Shown: positions 9,363 through 17,439, counted from the first letter of the stretch. The stretch is DNA of 64,000 nt from Pseudomonas putida (GCF_022627325.1 NZ_JAETZZ010000001.1:620001-684000); one strand, 5' to 3'. Notes: generated by a model from the letters alone, not told the origin. Translations and numbers: made by a program.

Positions 9363-10995
9363 CACACCATACAGCTACGTCCAGTTGAAAGCGGACGGAG
9401 CCACCACGAACTTCCCCTTCAACTTCCCCTACCTGGACACCGCCCATATCCAGGTGTCCGTGGACACAGTGGTCACGGACTTCACTTGGGTAGATTCGTA
9501 CACCATCAAGATTGCCTCCGCGCCTGTCGCTGGGGCTGTGGTGGAGATTCGCCGGATCACCCCAAAGGACTCTGCCATTGTGTCTTTCCAGGATGGCTCC
9601 ACGCTCCTGGAAGCCGACCTGGACCTGATGGTCACGTACAACCTGTACTGCGCCCAGGAGGCGTATGACGGCACCCAGGCGAGTATCCACCTGACCGCTG
9701 ATGGCGTTTGGGATGGGCAGGGCGTCCGCGCCACTGACTTCGCAGACCCTGTAGATGCGCAAGACCTGATGACGCTCAACTACATGAACGTCAACTTCAG
9801 GAACACCATGCTTGCGATTGAGCAGGACTCCATCGACAAGACCACGGCAATCCGAACGGCGGCCAACAGCGACCTGGAGGCGATCCACACGACTGCTGTG
9901 AATGACCTCAACGTCATCACCCAGGCAGCAGAAGCCGCGACCTCCGCTTCTCAAACGGCTGCCAAGACAAGCGAAACGAACGCCGCGAACTCAGCAGCCG
10001 CAGCTTCGGCCTCGGAGACGGCCAGTGCCGCTTCGCAAGCAGCCGCGAAAACCAGCGAGACCAACGCCGCAACATCTGAGCAGCAGGCAGCAGGGTACGC
10101 CGCGAGCTTGAAGCTGCCAGTAGCCTCCGGTGAGGCGCTCCAGGCCCTTCGGCAGAATGCCACGGAGACCGGGCTGGAATACTTCCCGTCACACTTGGCT
10201 CATGGCTTGGGGGCCCTGGTGGACTTCCGCACCACAACCATGGCCACGGCTACCCCCGCAGACGTTTACGGCACGGGCACTCAGTTTGGCTTCATCTCTG
10301 GAGGGCCAGGGGGGCTTGCCATCCCAGGAGTGGCTGACCCGAGCTATGGCATCCTTACTGTGCATGGGCATTGGAAAGACACATCGGCATTGCCAGCTAT
10401 CGCCCAGGAGTTCGCATCGGGCACTCAGCGGTTCTTCCGATATGCCACTGGGGCCACCACCTGGTCCGCCTGGTTTACGGTCTACAACAGCGGTAACTTC
10501 GCAATCTCCAACTACATCGCAGTGGGCTCACAGCACGACACCACAGGGATGAAGTTCTACTCGGGAAGCCCGCCCGCCATCGCCTCTATCACCGCTTCCG
10601 GGCAGAGCCCCGCACTCACCATCGGCAACAGCGACAATGACGCCGCCTCCGCTGTAATGGCGTTCATCCGCGATGGGCAGTACGCCTGTTACCTGGGCAT
10701 CGACACGGACAATGTGTTCAAGATCGGCGGATGGTCCATGGGGGACGTGTCCTATCCGGTCATCCACTCGGCCAACCTCGGGGCCTACACGGGGCAGCTA
10801 GCAGTCGGCGCAGTGGGCACCTACGCCTTCATGTGGGCGAACGGCAACTATGCCCCAGGCACCCTCCTGGCGGGCTCCAGCATCTACTACGGCTCCTACA
10901 ACTACCAATCGTCTGTCACAGCATCCGGCACTTGGATGGTGTGTGGATACCTTTCCTCCGGCTACAAGGCCACCGTCATGTTGCGAGTAGCGTAA
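9355..10995 (+). CDS. T7 gp17-like tail fibre protein
   Basis: A 546-residue receptor-binding fibre. Residues 1-150 match the T7 gp17 N-terminal tail-attachment domain (a YSYVQLKADG start, then an EIRRITPKDS strand and a GSTLLEADLD block). An Ala/Ser/Thr-rich stretch around residues 190-245, with repeated AKTSETNA motifs, is a typical coiled fibre shaft. The C-terminal 300 residues are Gly/Ser/Tyr-rich and likely form the receptor-binding tip. The only in-frame start that keeps the conserved domain is a TTG at 9355, with no clear ribosome site and overlapping a promoter-like motif. The end overlaps the next start by one base (TAATG). Confidence 0.88.
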   Translation: MAYTPYSYVQLKADGATTNFPFNFPYLDTAHIQVSVDTVVTDFTWVDSYTIKIASAPVAGAVVEIRRITPKDSAIVSFQDGSTLLEADLDLMVTYNLYCAQEAYDGTQASIHLTADGVWDGQGVRATDFADPVDAQDLMTLNYMNVNFRNTMLAIEQDSIDKTTAIRTAANSDLEAIHTTAVNDLNVITQAAEAATSASQTAAKTSETNAANSAAAASASETASAASQAAAKTSETNAATSEQQAAGYAASLKLPVASGEALQALRQNATETGLEYFPSHLAHGLGALVDFRTTTMATATPADVYGTGTQFGFISGGPGGLAIPGVADPSYGILTVHGHWKDTSALPAIAQEFASGTQRFFRYATGATTWSAWFTVYNSGNFAISNYIAVGSQHDTTGMKFYSGSPPAIASITASGQSPALTIGNSDNDAASAVMAFIRDGQYACYLGIDTDNVFKIGGWSMGDVSYPVIHSANLGAYTGQLAVGAVGTYAFMWANGNYAPGTLLAGSSIYYGSYNYQSSVTASGTWMVCGYLSSGYKATVMLRVA

Positions 10996-11507
10996 TGACT
11001 GATACCAGCACCACAAGCACCACAAGCACCTCAGCAGCGGTGTACACCTCGGCTTCAAGCCCGGTCTACGCGAACGCTGACAAAACCGCTGTCACCCTGA
11101 CTGTCACCTTCGCCAGCATTGGTGAGGCCCCCTTCACGGCCACGCAAGACGACACCCACGACTACGGGCGTGAGCTTTTCACCCGTGCAGTGGCCGGGGA
11201 CTTCGGGACCGTGGGGGACTTCGTTGTCTCCAGCGACACCACGCGGATGGAGTTCGTCCTTAATCGCACCGATGCCGTTGCTGCCATCACAGTAACCACC
11301 ACGGCAGGGAACACCTTCAATGGCGATGAGGCCAGCCAAAACCGCATGGCCCGGTCCATCGTGGCTCTGAGCGATACCGACACCATCACTTGGGTACTCG
11401 CCAACAACAGCACCATCCAGGCCACTAAGGCCGAACTCCAGGAGGCGCTCAAGCTCTCCGGGGAAGCCCAAACGGCCCTGTGGGTCCAAACCTCTACCAC
11501 CTCTTAA
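10995..11507 (+). CDS. Tail-fibre-associated protein (possible assembly factor)
   Basis: A 170-residue protein whose ATG overlaps the tail fibre stop by one base, so the two are translationally coupled. It begins with a Ser/Thr-rich stretch and ends with a segment (ITWVLANNSTIQATKAELQEAL) like the C-terminal part of small phage proteins encoded next to fibres, some of which act as fibre assembly factors. No T7 counterpart is known to me at this position. The role is inferred from place and a weak resemblance. Confidence 0.65.
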   Translation: MTDTSTTSTTSTSAAVYTSASSPVYANADKTAVTLTVTFASIGEAPFTATQDDTHDYGRELFTRAVAGDFGTVGDFVVSSDTTRMEFVLNRTDAVAAITVTTTAGNTFNGDEASQNRMARSIVALSDTDTITWVLANNSTIQATKAELQEALKLSGEAQTALWVQTSTTS

Positions 11508-11553
11508 TAGATTCGCCCTCGGGAGACCGGGGGCCACCAATTGGAAAACAACA

Positions 11554-11790
11554 ATGAGCGAAACAATCGACCGCCGCGTGACCCGCCTTGAGGTCCGCGT
11601 GGAAGCGCAGGAGAAAGAACTGGGCGTGGTCCAGAAGATGACCGAAGCGCTGAATGAGGCCCTGACCAACATCCAGGACAACCTCACTCAAATCAAATGG
11701 CTCGCCCTGGGCGTAGCGATCACCATGGCCGTGAACTACCTCGGCTTCCCTAAAGCACTCGAAATGGTAGTCCACCATGTCCTCGGATAG
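11554..11790 (+). CDS. XhlA-like holin or membrane lysis protein
   Basis: A 78-residue protein at the T7 gene 17.5 (holin) position. Residues 1-48 form a charged coiled coil with heptad spacing; residues about 49-68 (WLALGVAITMAVNYLGF) form one membrane helix near the C-terminus. This layout resembles the haemolysin XhlA family found in phage lysis cassettes rather than T7 gp17.5 itself. The end overlaps the small terminase start by 14 bases. No endolysin lies in the window; in T7 it is an early-region gene. Confidence 0.7.
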   Translation: MSETIDRRVTRLEVRVEAQEKELGVVQKMTEALNEALTNIQDNLTQIKWLALGVAITMAVNYLGFPKALEMVVHHVLG

Positions 11791-12064
11791 AGCAACCGAA
11801 AAGGAACTTGCAGTAGTCCACAACGAGTTCGCCGTGTGGTGCCTCGAAATCATGCGGGGCGTCCCTGTGACCATCGACGGTGAGGGCGTTATGGAGGACG
11901 GGAAGCTGGTGCGCTCGCCACCGGCACCGGCGTACCTCAACGTCATCCGCCAGTTCCTAAAAGATAACAAAATTGAATCTTTGGCCCCCAAAGGGACAGC
12001 AATGGGAGACCTAAGTGATTTGCCTGTCTTTGACGATGACAATGTAGTCCACTTGAGTCGTTAA
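11777..12064 (+). CDS. Small terminase subunit (T7 gp18-like)
   Basis: A 95-residue acidic protein at the T7 gene 18 position, close to the T7 length of 89. The part around PAYLNVIRQFLKDNKI and the acidic C-terminal tail resemble gp18, the DNA-recognition subunit of the packaging motor. Its stop codon interlocks with the stop of the opposite-strand gene: the four bases TTAA at 12061-12064 serve both. In T7 the large subunit follows closely, but here about 1.15 kb of foreign-looking DNA intervenes. Confidence 0.75.
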   Translation: MSSDRATEKELAVVHNEFAVWCLEIMRGVPVTIDGEGVMEDGKLVRSPPAPAYLNVIRQFLKDNKIESLAPKGTAMGDLSDLPVFDDDNVVHLSR

Positions 12065-13089
12065 CTGTTTCGGAACATATATTCGTCCGCATCACACCGA
12101 TCACACCAGTTGCCTCCCGCATTTCGGGTGTGTTCGCTGACAGGCGCGTTGCATATCGCGCATCGCGGCCATCTATCGTATTTTCCGCACCAGTGGCAGT
12201 GTTCGTCCACCATGGAGAACGCCGTTATATAGCAGTTGTCACAAGTCCGAATCAGGACTCCGTCCGAATAATGATCCTCTCTAGCTATTGAAAATTCTTC
12301 CTCAAATAGCTGCACGACTGAACCTGTGTTTCGGCAACTAATGCACTCGTACTCAAACTCCATTACATCAGGCGTGAACCCAGCGTCAATGCTCGATTTG
12401 AGCGGCTGTAGCAATGAGGAGTAGCAGGATTCACACTGGCAGGTACTCAAGAATGGCCAGGCGGTGTCCGGGAGACCGGCAGCTTGCCATTTTTTGGCGG
12501 CCTCGCTCTGAGTCCTCTCATAGAACTCACTCACCGCCACCATTGAGTCCCATGCCGTTCCAAGAAGATCGGACGGGCTATCGCTTAGCTCTTCGTGAAT
12601 GAACCGTTGAAGCATGGGGAATAGATCAACGATCAGTCGCTGAATTTCAGTCGTAGGCGCCTTTGGATGGAAGTGTTCAAGGTCATTGCGGCAGTCGCGA
12701 AGTTTTTTTACGACATTCCAGTCATGGAATATTTTAAGTTCCTGGAGTCGGGCTTCGATCATTCCAGTGTCAATAGTTTCTTTGGGGTGCGGAGTCGGAC
12801 GCCATTCAAGTAGGCCGCCAGAGTTCCTGTGTGGTTGAATTTTGATTGGTTTGTGAAGTAGCTCTACAACTTGTTCTGGAGTGCTGGCAAGTGAGCCGAT
12901 GCGGTACTTAAAGAGAAGTAGCACCCCTGAATAGAAATTGCGTGCCGCAGAGATGGCGCGCCGTTCTTTTCCTGGAGTGGCACTTAGCTCATAGTCCTCT
13001 ACTCCAAGACAGATCGAGTCCACTGCATTTTGTAAAAGTTCATCTAGTTGGATTACAGGTGAAGCGACTGCCTTTCTAGATCTACTCAT
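12061..13089 (-). CDS. HEPN-like, multi-zinc-ribbon cargo protein between terminase genes
   Basis: A 342-residue soluble protein on the strand opposite to the late operon. The helical N-terminal half (residues about 14-170) contains R134-N-D-L-E-H139, an RX4H motif as in HEPN ribonucleases, in an RNDLEH setting that is common in that superfamily. The C-terminal third has six Cys-x2-Cys pairs (219/222, 249/252, 283/286, 298/301, 310/313, 329/332), enough for three four-cysteine zinc modules. Base composition is visibly AT-richer than the flanking late genes. I do not recognise a named family. An RNase acting in phage exclusion or host interference is a plausible inference, not shown. Confidence 0.8.
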   Translation of the reverse strand: MSRSRKAVASPVIQLDELLQNAVDSICLGVEDYELSATPGKERRAISAARNFYSGVLLLFKYRIGSLASTPEQVVELLHKPIKIQPHRNSGGLLEWRPTPHPKETIDTGMIEARLQELKIFHDWNVVKKLRDCRNDLEHFHPKAPTTEIQRLIVDLFPMLQRFIHEELSDSPSDLLGTAWDSMVAVSEFYERTQSEAAKKWQAAGLPDTAWPFLSTCQCESCYSSLLQPLKSSIDAGFTPDVMEFEYECISCRNTGSVVQLFEEEFSIAREDHYSDGVLIRTCDNCYITAFSMVDEHCHWCGKYDRWPRCAICNAPVSEHTRNAGGNWCDRCDADEYMFRNS

Positions 13090-13220
13090 TAATTAGCTCC
13101 CACTCAACACCCCTGATTCTAACCCAATAACAATAACAGGTGCCCCCAGGCGCGTCCTGGGCGGCCTTGCGGCTATGCCTTGGCGTCCTCCTGCGCGGGC
13201 TCAAGGAGTCTCTTCGCCAT

Positions 13221-14909
13221 ATGGCAGACCGCGTTAAAGTTCACCCCGCCCAGGAGGATTTTCGAAAGTTCATCTACCTGGTGTGGAAACACCTCAACCT
13301 TCCCGAACCCACCCCCGTCCAGTACGACATCGCCCGCTACCTGCAACACGGGCCCAGGCGATGCGTCATTGAAGCCTTCCGAGGCGTGGGTAAGTCATGG
13401 GTCACAGCCGCATTCGTGTGCTGGCTCCTGTGGCGAAACCCCCAACTCCGCATCCTGGTAGTGTCCGCGTCCAGCGCCCGTGCCGATGCGTTCTCCACCT
13501 TCGTTAAGCGCCTCATCCACGAAATGCCGTTGCTCCAGCACCTCAAGCCGGGGCCCGATCAGATCGACAAGATGGTAGCGTTTGAGGTTGCTCCAGCGCT
13601 GCCTGACCAGTCCCCCTCGGTTAAGTCCGTGGGCATCATGGGCCAGATCACTGGTTCCCGTGCTGACATCATCATTGCGGACGACATCGAAATCCCGAAC
13701 AACTCTGCCACGCAGATGATGCGGGACAAGCTGTCCGAGGCCGTGAAGGAATTCGATGCGATCCTCAAGCCGCTCCAATCGGCACGCATCATCTACCTGG
13801 GCACACCGCAGTGTGAGATGTCCCTGTACAACCGGCTCCCCGAACGCGGCTATGAAATCCGTGTGTGGCCCGCGCTGTACCCGACTCTCCAGAAGGTGCC
13901 GCACTACAAGGGCAGCCTGGCCCCGTTCATCACGCAAGCGATGGAAGCGGACCCAAGCCTGTCCGGTAAGCCAACGGACCCCCGAAGGTTCGACGACAAA
14001 GACCTGATGGAGCGTATGGCCTCCTATGGCCGTGCTGGCTTCGCCCTCCAGTTCATGCTGGACACCAGCCTCAGTGACGGTGACAAGTTCCCGCTCAAGG
14101 TCCAAGACCTGATGGTGATGAACCTCAACCCGATCATGGCCCACGTCAAATTGGCCTGGGCTGCATCACCAGAACTCTGCATCAACGATATGCCCACCGT
14201 GGCGCTCACAGGGGACCGCTTCTACCGGCCAATGTGGCACGCCAGTGAGATGAGCGAGTACACCGGATGCGTTATGGCTATTGACCCCTCGGGCCGTGGT
14301 CAAGACGAAACCGGCTATGCCGTGGTCAAAGTCCTAATGGGCAACCTGTTCCTGGTGGCCGCTGGTGGCCTTCGTGGTGGCTACTCCGATGAAACCCTGG
14401 AGACGCTCGCCAAGATCGCCAAGGCCCACCAAGCGAACCACATCATCATCGAAGCCAACTTCGGTGACGGCATGTACACCAAGCTCTTCCAGCCTATTCT
14501 CCAGAAGCACCACCGCTGCCTGGTCGAAGAGGTGAAGCACTCGCAGCAGAAAGAGCAGCGCATCATTGATACCTTGGAACCCGTACTCACCCAGCACCGC
14601 CTCATCGTGGACCAGAAGCTGATTGAGCGGGACTTTGAGTCGGCCCAGACTGACATCAAGTACAGCTTGTTCTACCAGCTCACGCGCCTCACACGCGACC
14701 GTGGGGCCCTGTCCCATGATGACCGACTCGATGCCCTGGCTATGGCTGTGGCGTATTGGGTAGACCATATGGCTCGGGACAACGACAAGGCTGTCCAGGA
14801 GATGCGGGCCAAGAACATGGATGTTGAGTTGAGGAAGTTCATGGGCCATGTATTAGGCCGCCCTCCGCGTAACAGAGGCTGGATGGGAGGTAACGCAAGC
14901 GCTAGGTAG
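13221..14909 (+). CDS. Large terminase subunit (T7 gp19-like)
   Basis: The ATPase-nuclease of the DNA packaging motor. With the start at 13221 it has 562 residues (T7 gp19 has 586). The N-terminus aligns with gp19 (LVWKHLNLPEPTP), Walker A is RGVGKS at residues 54-59, Walker B is the DIIIADDIE segment, and the nuclease acidic residues lie in DPSGRGQDETGY, ANFGDGMY and SHDDRLDALA. The frame stays open to a GTG at 13140, but the 27 extra residues have no counterpart in gp19; an AAGGAG lies 12 bases before 13221. The 80 GC-rich bases upstream may be a remnant of a lost gene such as a spanin. Confidence 0.93.
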   Translation: MADRVKVHPAQEDFRKFIYLVWKHLNLPEPTPVQYDIARYLQHGPRRCVIEAFRGVGKSWVTAAFVCWLLWRNPQLRILVVSASSARADAFSTFVKRLIHEMPLLQHLKPGPDQIDKMVAFEVAPALPDQSPSVKSVGIMGQITGSRADIIIADDIEIPNNSATQMMRDKLSEAVKEFDAILKPLQSARIIYLGTPQCEMSLYNRLPERGYEIRVWPALYPTLQKVPHYKGSLAPFITQAMEADPSLSGKPTDPRRFDDKDLMERMASYGRAGFALQFMLDTSLSDGDKFPLKVQDLMVMNLNPIMAHVKLAWAASPELCINDMPTVALTGDRFYRPMWHASEMSEYTGCVMAIDPSGRGQDETGYAVVKVLMGNLFLVAAGGLRGGYSDETLETLAKIAKAHQANHIIIEANFGDGMYTKLFQPILQKHHRCLVEEVKHSQQKEQRIIDTLEPVLTQHRLIVDQKLIERDFESAQTDIKYSLFYQLTRLTRDRGALSHDDRLDALAMAVAYWVDHMARDNDKAVQEMRAKNMDVELRKFMGHVLGRPPRNRGWMGGNASAR

Positions 14910-14972
14910 CGATCTGCTATGACTGGACTAACCCTTGTCGCAGTGCAAAACTTCATGGAGGAGGTATAAGGC

Positions 14973-15443
14973 ATGCCCAACGACTCAACACAGGTAGCAA
15001 GTGTCCTAAAGGAGATCGTCATCATTGAAGACGACGATCTTCTACGGAGCCTCGCAGCTGACATCGTGGCTGACATGGGAATGCCGTGCCGGTGTTTTTC
15101 TACCTGTGACGATGCTTTGGTCTATAGGCTCCAAGGCGCGCCTTGTTATGCAGTCATCGTGGATCATGGTGTACCTGGACAGATCCAAGGTGTGGAATTT
15201 CTTGCAATGCACCATGAGCACTGGCCAGACATCCCTGCCATTCTGATGTCTGGGTACGACCTGCGTTATGAAGAGCTACCGCCTAATGCGGTATATCTTC
15301 AAAAGCCCTGGGGAGCTGATGTACTCCTGCAAACACTCAGGGGGCTTATCTCTGGAGTGATTACGGGACCCTCCGTCACTGACTTACGTAAGCCTTCCAG
15401 TTCCCAGCAGGATCTACCCCAAGTTTCCAAGGGCCCACAATAG
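14973..15443 (+). CDS. Stand-alone response-regulator receiver protein in prophage
   Basis: A 156-residue protein with a single CheY-like receiver domain and no output domain. It keeps all key positions: the acidic pair D20/D21 after IVII, phospho-acceptor D64 in IVDHG, S93 in LMSG, and K111 in LQKPW. About 40 unstructured residues follow. It lies 63 bases downstream of the large terminase in the same direction with a strong GGAGGAGG site, so it could be read with the late genes. No histidine kinase is encoded nearby; it could divert a host phosphorelay or act as an unphosphorylated adaptor. Base use is close to that of its neighbours. Confidence 0.85.
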   Translation: MPNDSTQVASVLKEIVIIEDDDLLRSLAADIVADMGMPCRCFSTCDDALVYRLQGAPCYAVIVDHGVPGQIQGVEFLAMHHEHWPDIPAILMSGYDLRYEELPPNAVYLQKPWGADVLLQTLRGLISGVITGPSVTDLRKPSSSQQDLPQVSKGPQ

Positions 15444-15512
15444 GATGACGGAGACGTTCATCCGGGGGCTACATCACGGCTTACGTGGTGCCGGACATTG
15501 TTCGGACTGTAG

Positions 15513-15620
15513 GGAAACCTCAGTGTGTCCGTCATGGCTTGACTGCTGATGATGATGACCATTGGGAACCTTACCTCTCCACTCTCTTTATGGGGGGTAG
15601 GGGGGCTAACTGAGGTTTCC
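15513..15620. repeat. Perfect 11-bp inverted repeat with 86-nt loop
   Basis: GGAAACCTCAG at 15513-15523 is the exact reverse complement of CTGAGGTTTCC at 15610-15620. Both arms lie in non-coding DNA after the terminase and receiver-protein genes. Confidence 0.8.
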
Positions 15621-15699
15621 TAATGGTCTATCATGGAGATGCAGTCACTGATTCATCTCTAGTGGTCATTAAGTACCACCACCATCATCATCCCTCCTT

Positions 15700-15722
15700 T
15701 ATATACCTTCACTGTACCCACC
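15700..15722 (+). promoter_or_regulatory. Second candidate phage promoter
   Basis: TATATACCTTCACTGTACCC partly matches the gh-1-type promoter (A-rich start, then ACCyTCACTRT). It lies about 50 bases before the small membrane protein gene. The GGC after the core is not kept, so the call is weak. Confidence 0.25.
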
Positions 15723-15770
15723 ACCCGCAGGGCTCTATAGTGCCGCCTCCAGCAGCCAAAGAGAGCCCCA

Positions 15771-16013
15771 ATGCGCCTCCTCAAGACTGTCCAAGGGATT
15801 CACCTCCTGGGCATCCTCCTGGCCCCCGTGGGCTTCTTTATATACATCCTCATCATGCGTTACCTGACCTGGCACCTGGACTCCCTTACGGCCTACGTGC
15901 GGTACGGCTCCAATGAAACTACATGGGCCATAGCGAGCCTCTTAGTGGGCTGGCCTGGCGTCCCCCTAGTGCTGTGGTTCGTCCTGGGTCTCCAAGGCAA
16001 ATGGCCCAAATGA
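15771..16013 (+). CDS. Small two-helix membrane protein of the prophage
   Basis: An 80-residue protein with two predicted membrane helices, residues about 8-32 (IHLLGILLAPVGFFIYILI) and 52-74 (WAIASLLVGWPGVPLVLWFVL). It has the position of T7 gene 19.5, the last gene before the right end of the T7 genome, which also encodes a small membrane protein; sequence similarity is not obvious. A weak GAGAG lies before the ATG. Function unknown; a lysis or exclusion role cannot be excluded. Confidence 0.55.
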   Translation: MRLLKTVQGIHLLGILLAPVGFFIYILIMRYLTWHLDSLTAYVRYGSNETTWAIASLLVGWPGVPLVLWFVLGLQGKWPK

Positions 16014-16479
16014 TTTTGTTGCAAAAATTTGAGAGCCCACCTCGACATTGGTAGGCCGCGACTACCCCCGGTGCCCCCAGCGAGCGGCCAGAATCCGCCC
16101 TCTGAGAACCCTCCGGCCAGGCCCCAAGTGGCCCAGCGGCTGCCCAATGTGTCCCGGAATGTGTCCCACATGGCCGGAAACCCCAGTAAACACAGGGCCT
16201 GTCACTGGATTAAGAATCCCGCGCTCCACCTTCTCAGCCTCACAGGCGGCCATTACCGGCCCTTTGTGGGGCTTTTTTGGGCCCTCAGCGGCAAATCCTG
16301 AGCGTGTGGACGTTCGGCTATCTGTTTTTTGCGCGGTGATAAGCGCTGGGAACACATGCTTGAAACGGCAAGACTTTGCAGGGGGCGAGCAGGACTAAAT
16401 CAACGGTGTGGGCCCTTGGTGGACTGGGCCTGCCCTCATTACCCAGCCATGACCAAGGGCCCTCAGGGCCTAACTGGCA
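16014..16479. other. Non-coding junction between late and lysogeny modules
   Basis: No credible gene in 466 bases. It contains two tandem GTGTCCC motifs (16149-16155 and 16161-16167), a weak stem followed by TTTTTT near 16259-16279, and a long hairpin at 16410-16462. By gene order the physical ends of the virion DNA most likely fall in this stretch or in the one before the small membrane protein gene. Confidence 0.5.
16410..16462. repeat. Hairpin with perfect 11-bp outer stem
   Basis: GGGCCCTTGGT at 16410-16420 pairs exactly with ACCAAGGGCCC at 16452-16462, and the loop contains a further CTGGG/CCCAG pair. There is no T-run on either side, so it is not a standard terminator. It lies just beyond the 3' end of the minus-strand gene at 16480-16770. 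Confidence 0.75.
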
Positions 16480-16770
16480 TCAAGCAATGGAGCGGTTTTC
16501 AGTGTGATGGGCTGTTGCTATTCGCCGTGCGCGTCCCACTCCCCAAGCCAATGCTCGCGTCATTGATTCGCCCGGACGAGAATCGAAAGCCTCTTCATGA
16601 AGGGCCATGCCGGAGCTTGCATACACACCAATAAACATTTGTGTGCTGCCCGTTCGTGACAACCTCACCTGGACATCAATCGTCGTACCGTTGCCCAACG
16701 CCTCGTCATGGGTTCGGTGGTGTAGCGTAGGATCAGCCCAATCCCAAAATACTTCGCCTCGAACGCGCAT
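16480..16770 (-). CDS. Conserved hypothetical protein, Pseudomonas type
   Basis: A 96-residue soluble protein starting MRVRGEVFWDWADPTLHHR. The pattern HDEALGNGTTIDVQV, then QMFIGVYASSGMALHEE and PGESMTRALAWGV, is one I associate with small hypothetical proteins common in Pseudomonas and its prophages, function unknown. The start at 16770 is chosen because an AGGGGA site lies about eight bases upstream; the frame is open to 16827. It is the last of several minus-strand genes in the lysogeny region. Confidence 0.65.
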   Translation of the reverse strand: MRVRGEVFWDWADPTLHHRTHDEALGNGTTIDVQVRLSRTGSTQMFIGVYASSGMALHEEAFDSRPGESMTRALAWGVGRARRIATAHHTENRSIA

Positions 16771-16936
16771 TTTCAGTCCCCTACGACTTAGTCTTGTGGT
16801 TCGATCCACAATAGCGCAGTAGGTCACTTGGGTAACGTTTTTTTGGGCTGCTTGGAAAGAAGCCGACTAATGGGTGTAGAGTTGTACAAATTTTTGCGAC
16901 TGTATAGGTTTTTTTGTTTCGTCTGGTTTACACTTT

Positions 16937-17359
16937 TCAGCTATTTAATTTCTTCTGGCTAGCTTTTGTTGTGGCGCGTAGTCGTTCGAGCTGCTGTATG
17001 TCAAATAGCTGTAGATGAGATTTTTGGTTCAGAGAGTCGATCTCTTCTTGGATGGCAGCTAGTTGAATGTGCAAGAGAGCAAGTCTGCCCGCTATTGTCT
17101 GGATAGTCTGATGCTCGCTTTGGGTATCCATACTCTCGCTTAGGGGCCTTTTAGAGTTAAAGGGAGAGTGCATGTTGCCTTCATCAAAATCTGGCGAGAT
17201 GCAGAGCCATAACTTCATTGTCTGATAAGAGGGTCGCCCTTTTACTTTGCAAAACTTGGTTAGCGATAGCCCGGAATTGAAATATTCCAGTATAATTACT
17301 CGACGGTCATCCTGGGTGTATCGCTTTGCTTGGTGAGCAGCAGCCGGCTTGCTAGCCAT
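16937..17359 (-). CDS. Putative helix-turn-helix protein with coiled coil
   Basis: A 140-residue basic protein. Residues about 14-50 (from RYTQDDRRVIILEYF through LSLTKFCKVKG to the TMKLWL segment) look like a helix-turn-helix of the kind found at the N-terminus of transposase-like and regulatory proteins. Residues about 85-135 are rich in Leu and Gln with heptad spacing and could be a dimerisation coiled coil. The ATG has GGAG seven to nine bases upstream. A regulator of the prophage is possible. No transposase partner or inverted repeats were found, so I do not call an insertion sequence. Confidence 0.55.
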   Translation of the reverse strand: MASKPAAAHQAKRYTQDDRRVIILEYFNSGLSLTKFCKVKGRPSYQTMKLWLCISPDFDEGNMHSPFNSKRPLSESMDTQSEHQTIQTIAGRLALLHIQLAAIQEEIDSLNQKSHLQLFDIQQLERLRATTKASQKKLNS

Positions 17360-17439
17360 GTGGACATCTCCAGTGAATGCAGGTGGATGGACGGCTTGTG
17401 GGTTCTGATCGCTGGGTCAGCGAGACTCCTCAACAGGAG

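Larger units (their letters stand above)
15444..15770 (+). other. Non-coding structured segment after the late operon
   Basis: No convincing gene is seen in these 327 bases. They hold a perfect 11-bp inverted repeat (15513-15523 with 15610-15620), a second arm pair GACCATT/AATGGTC just inside and just outside it, several G-runs near 15594-15606, ATG-repeat and CAT-repeat tracts, and a candidate phage promoter near 15700. In T7 the corresponding place is the right end of the virion DNA with its terminal repeat and processing hairpins. Confidence 0.5.

Noticed and set aside
16937..17359. Insertion sequence (transposase orfA)
   Set aside because: The N-terminal helix-turn-helix is suggestive, but no orfB, terminal inverted repeats or target duplication were seen.
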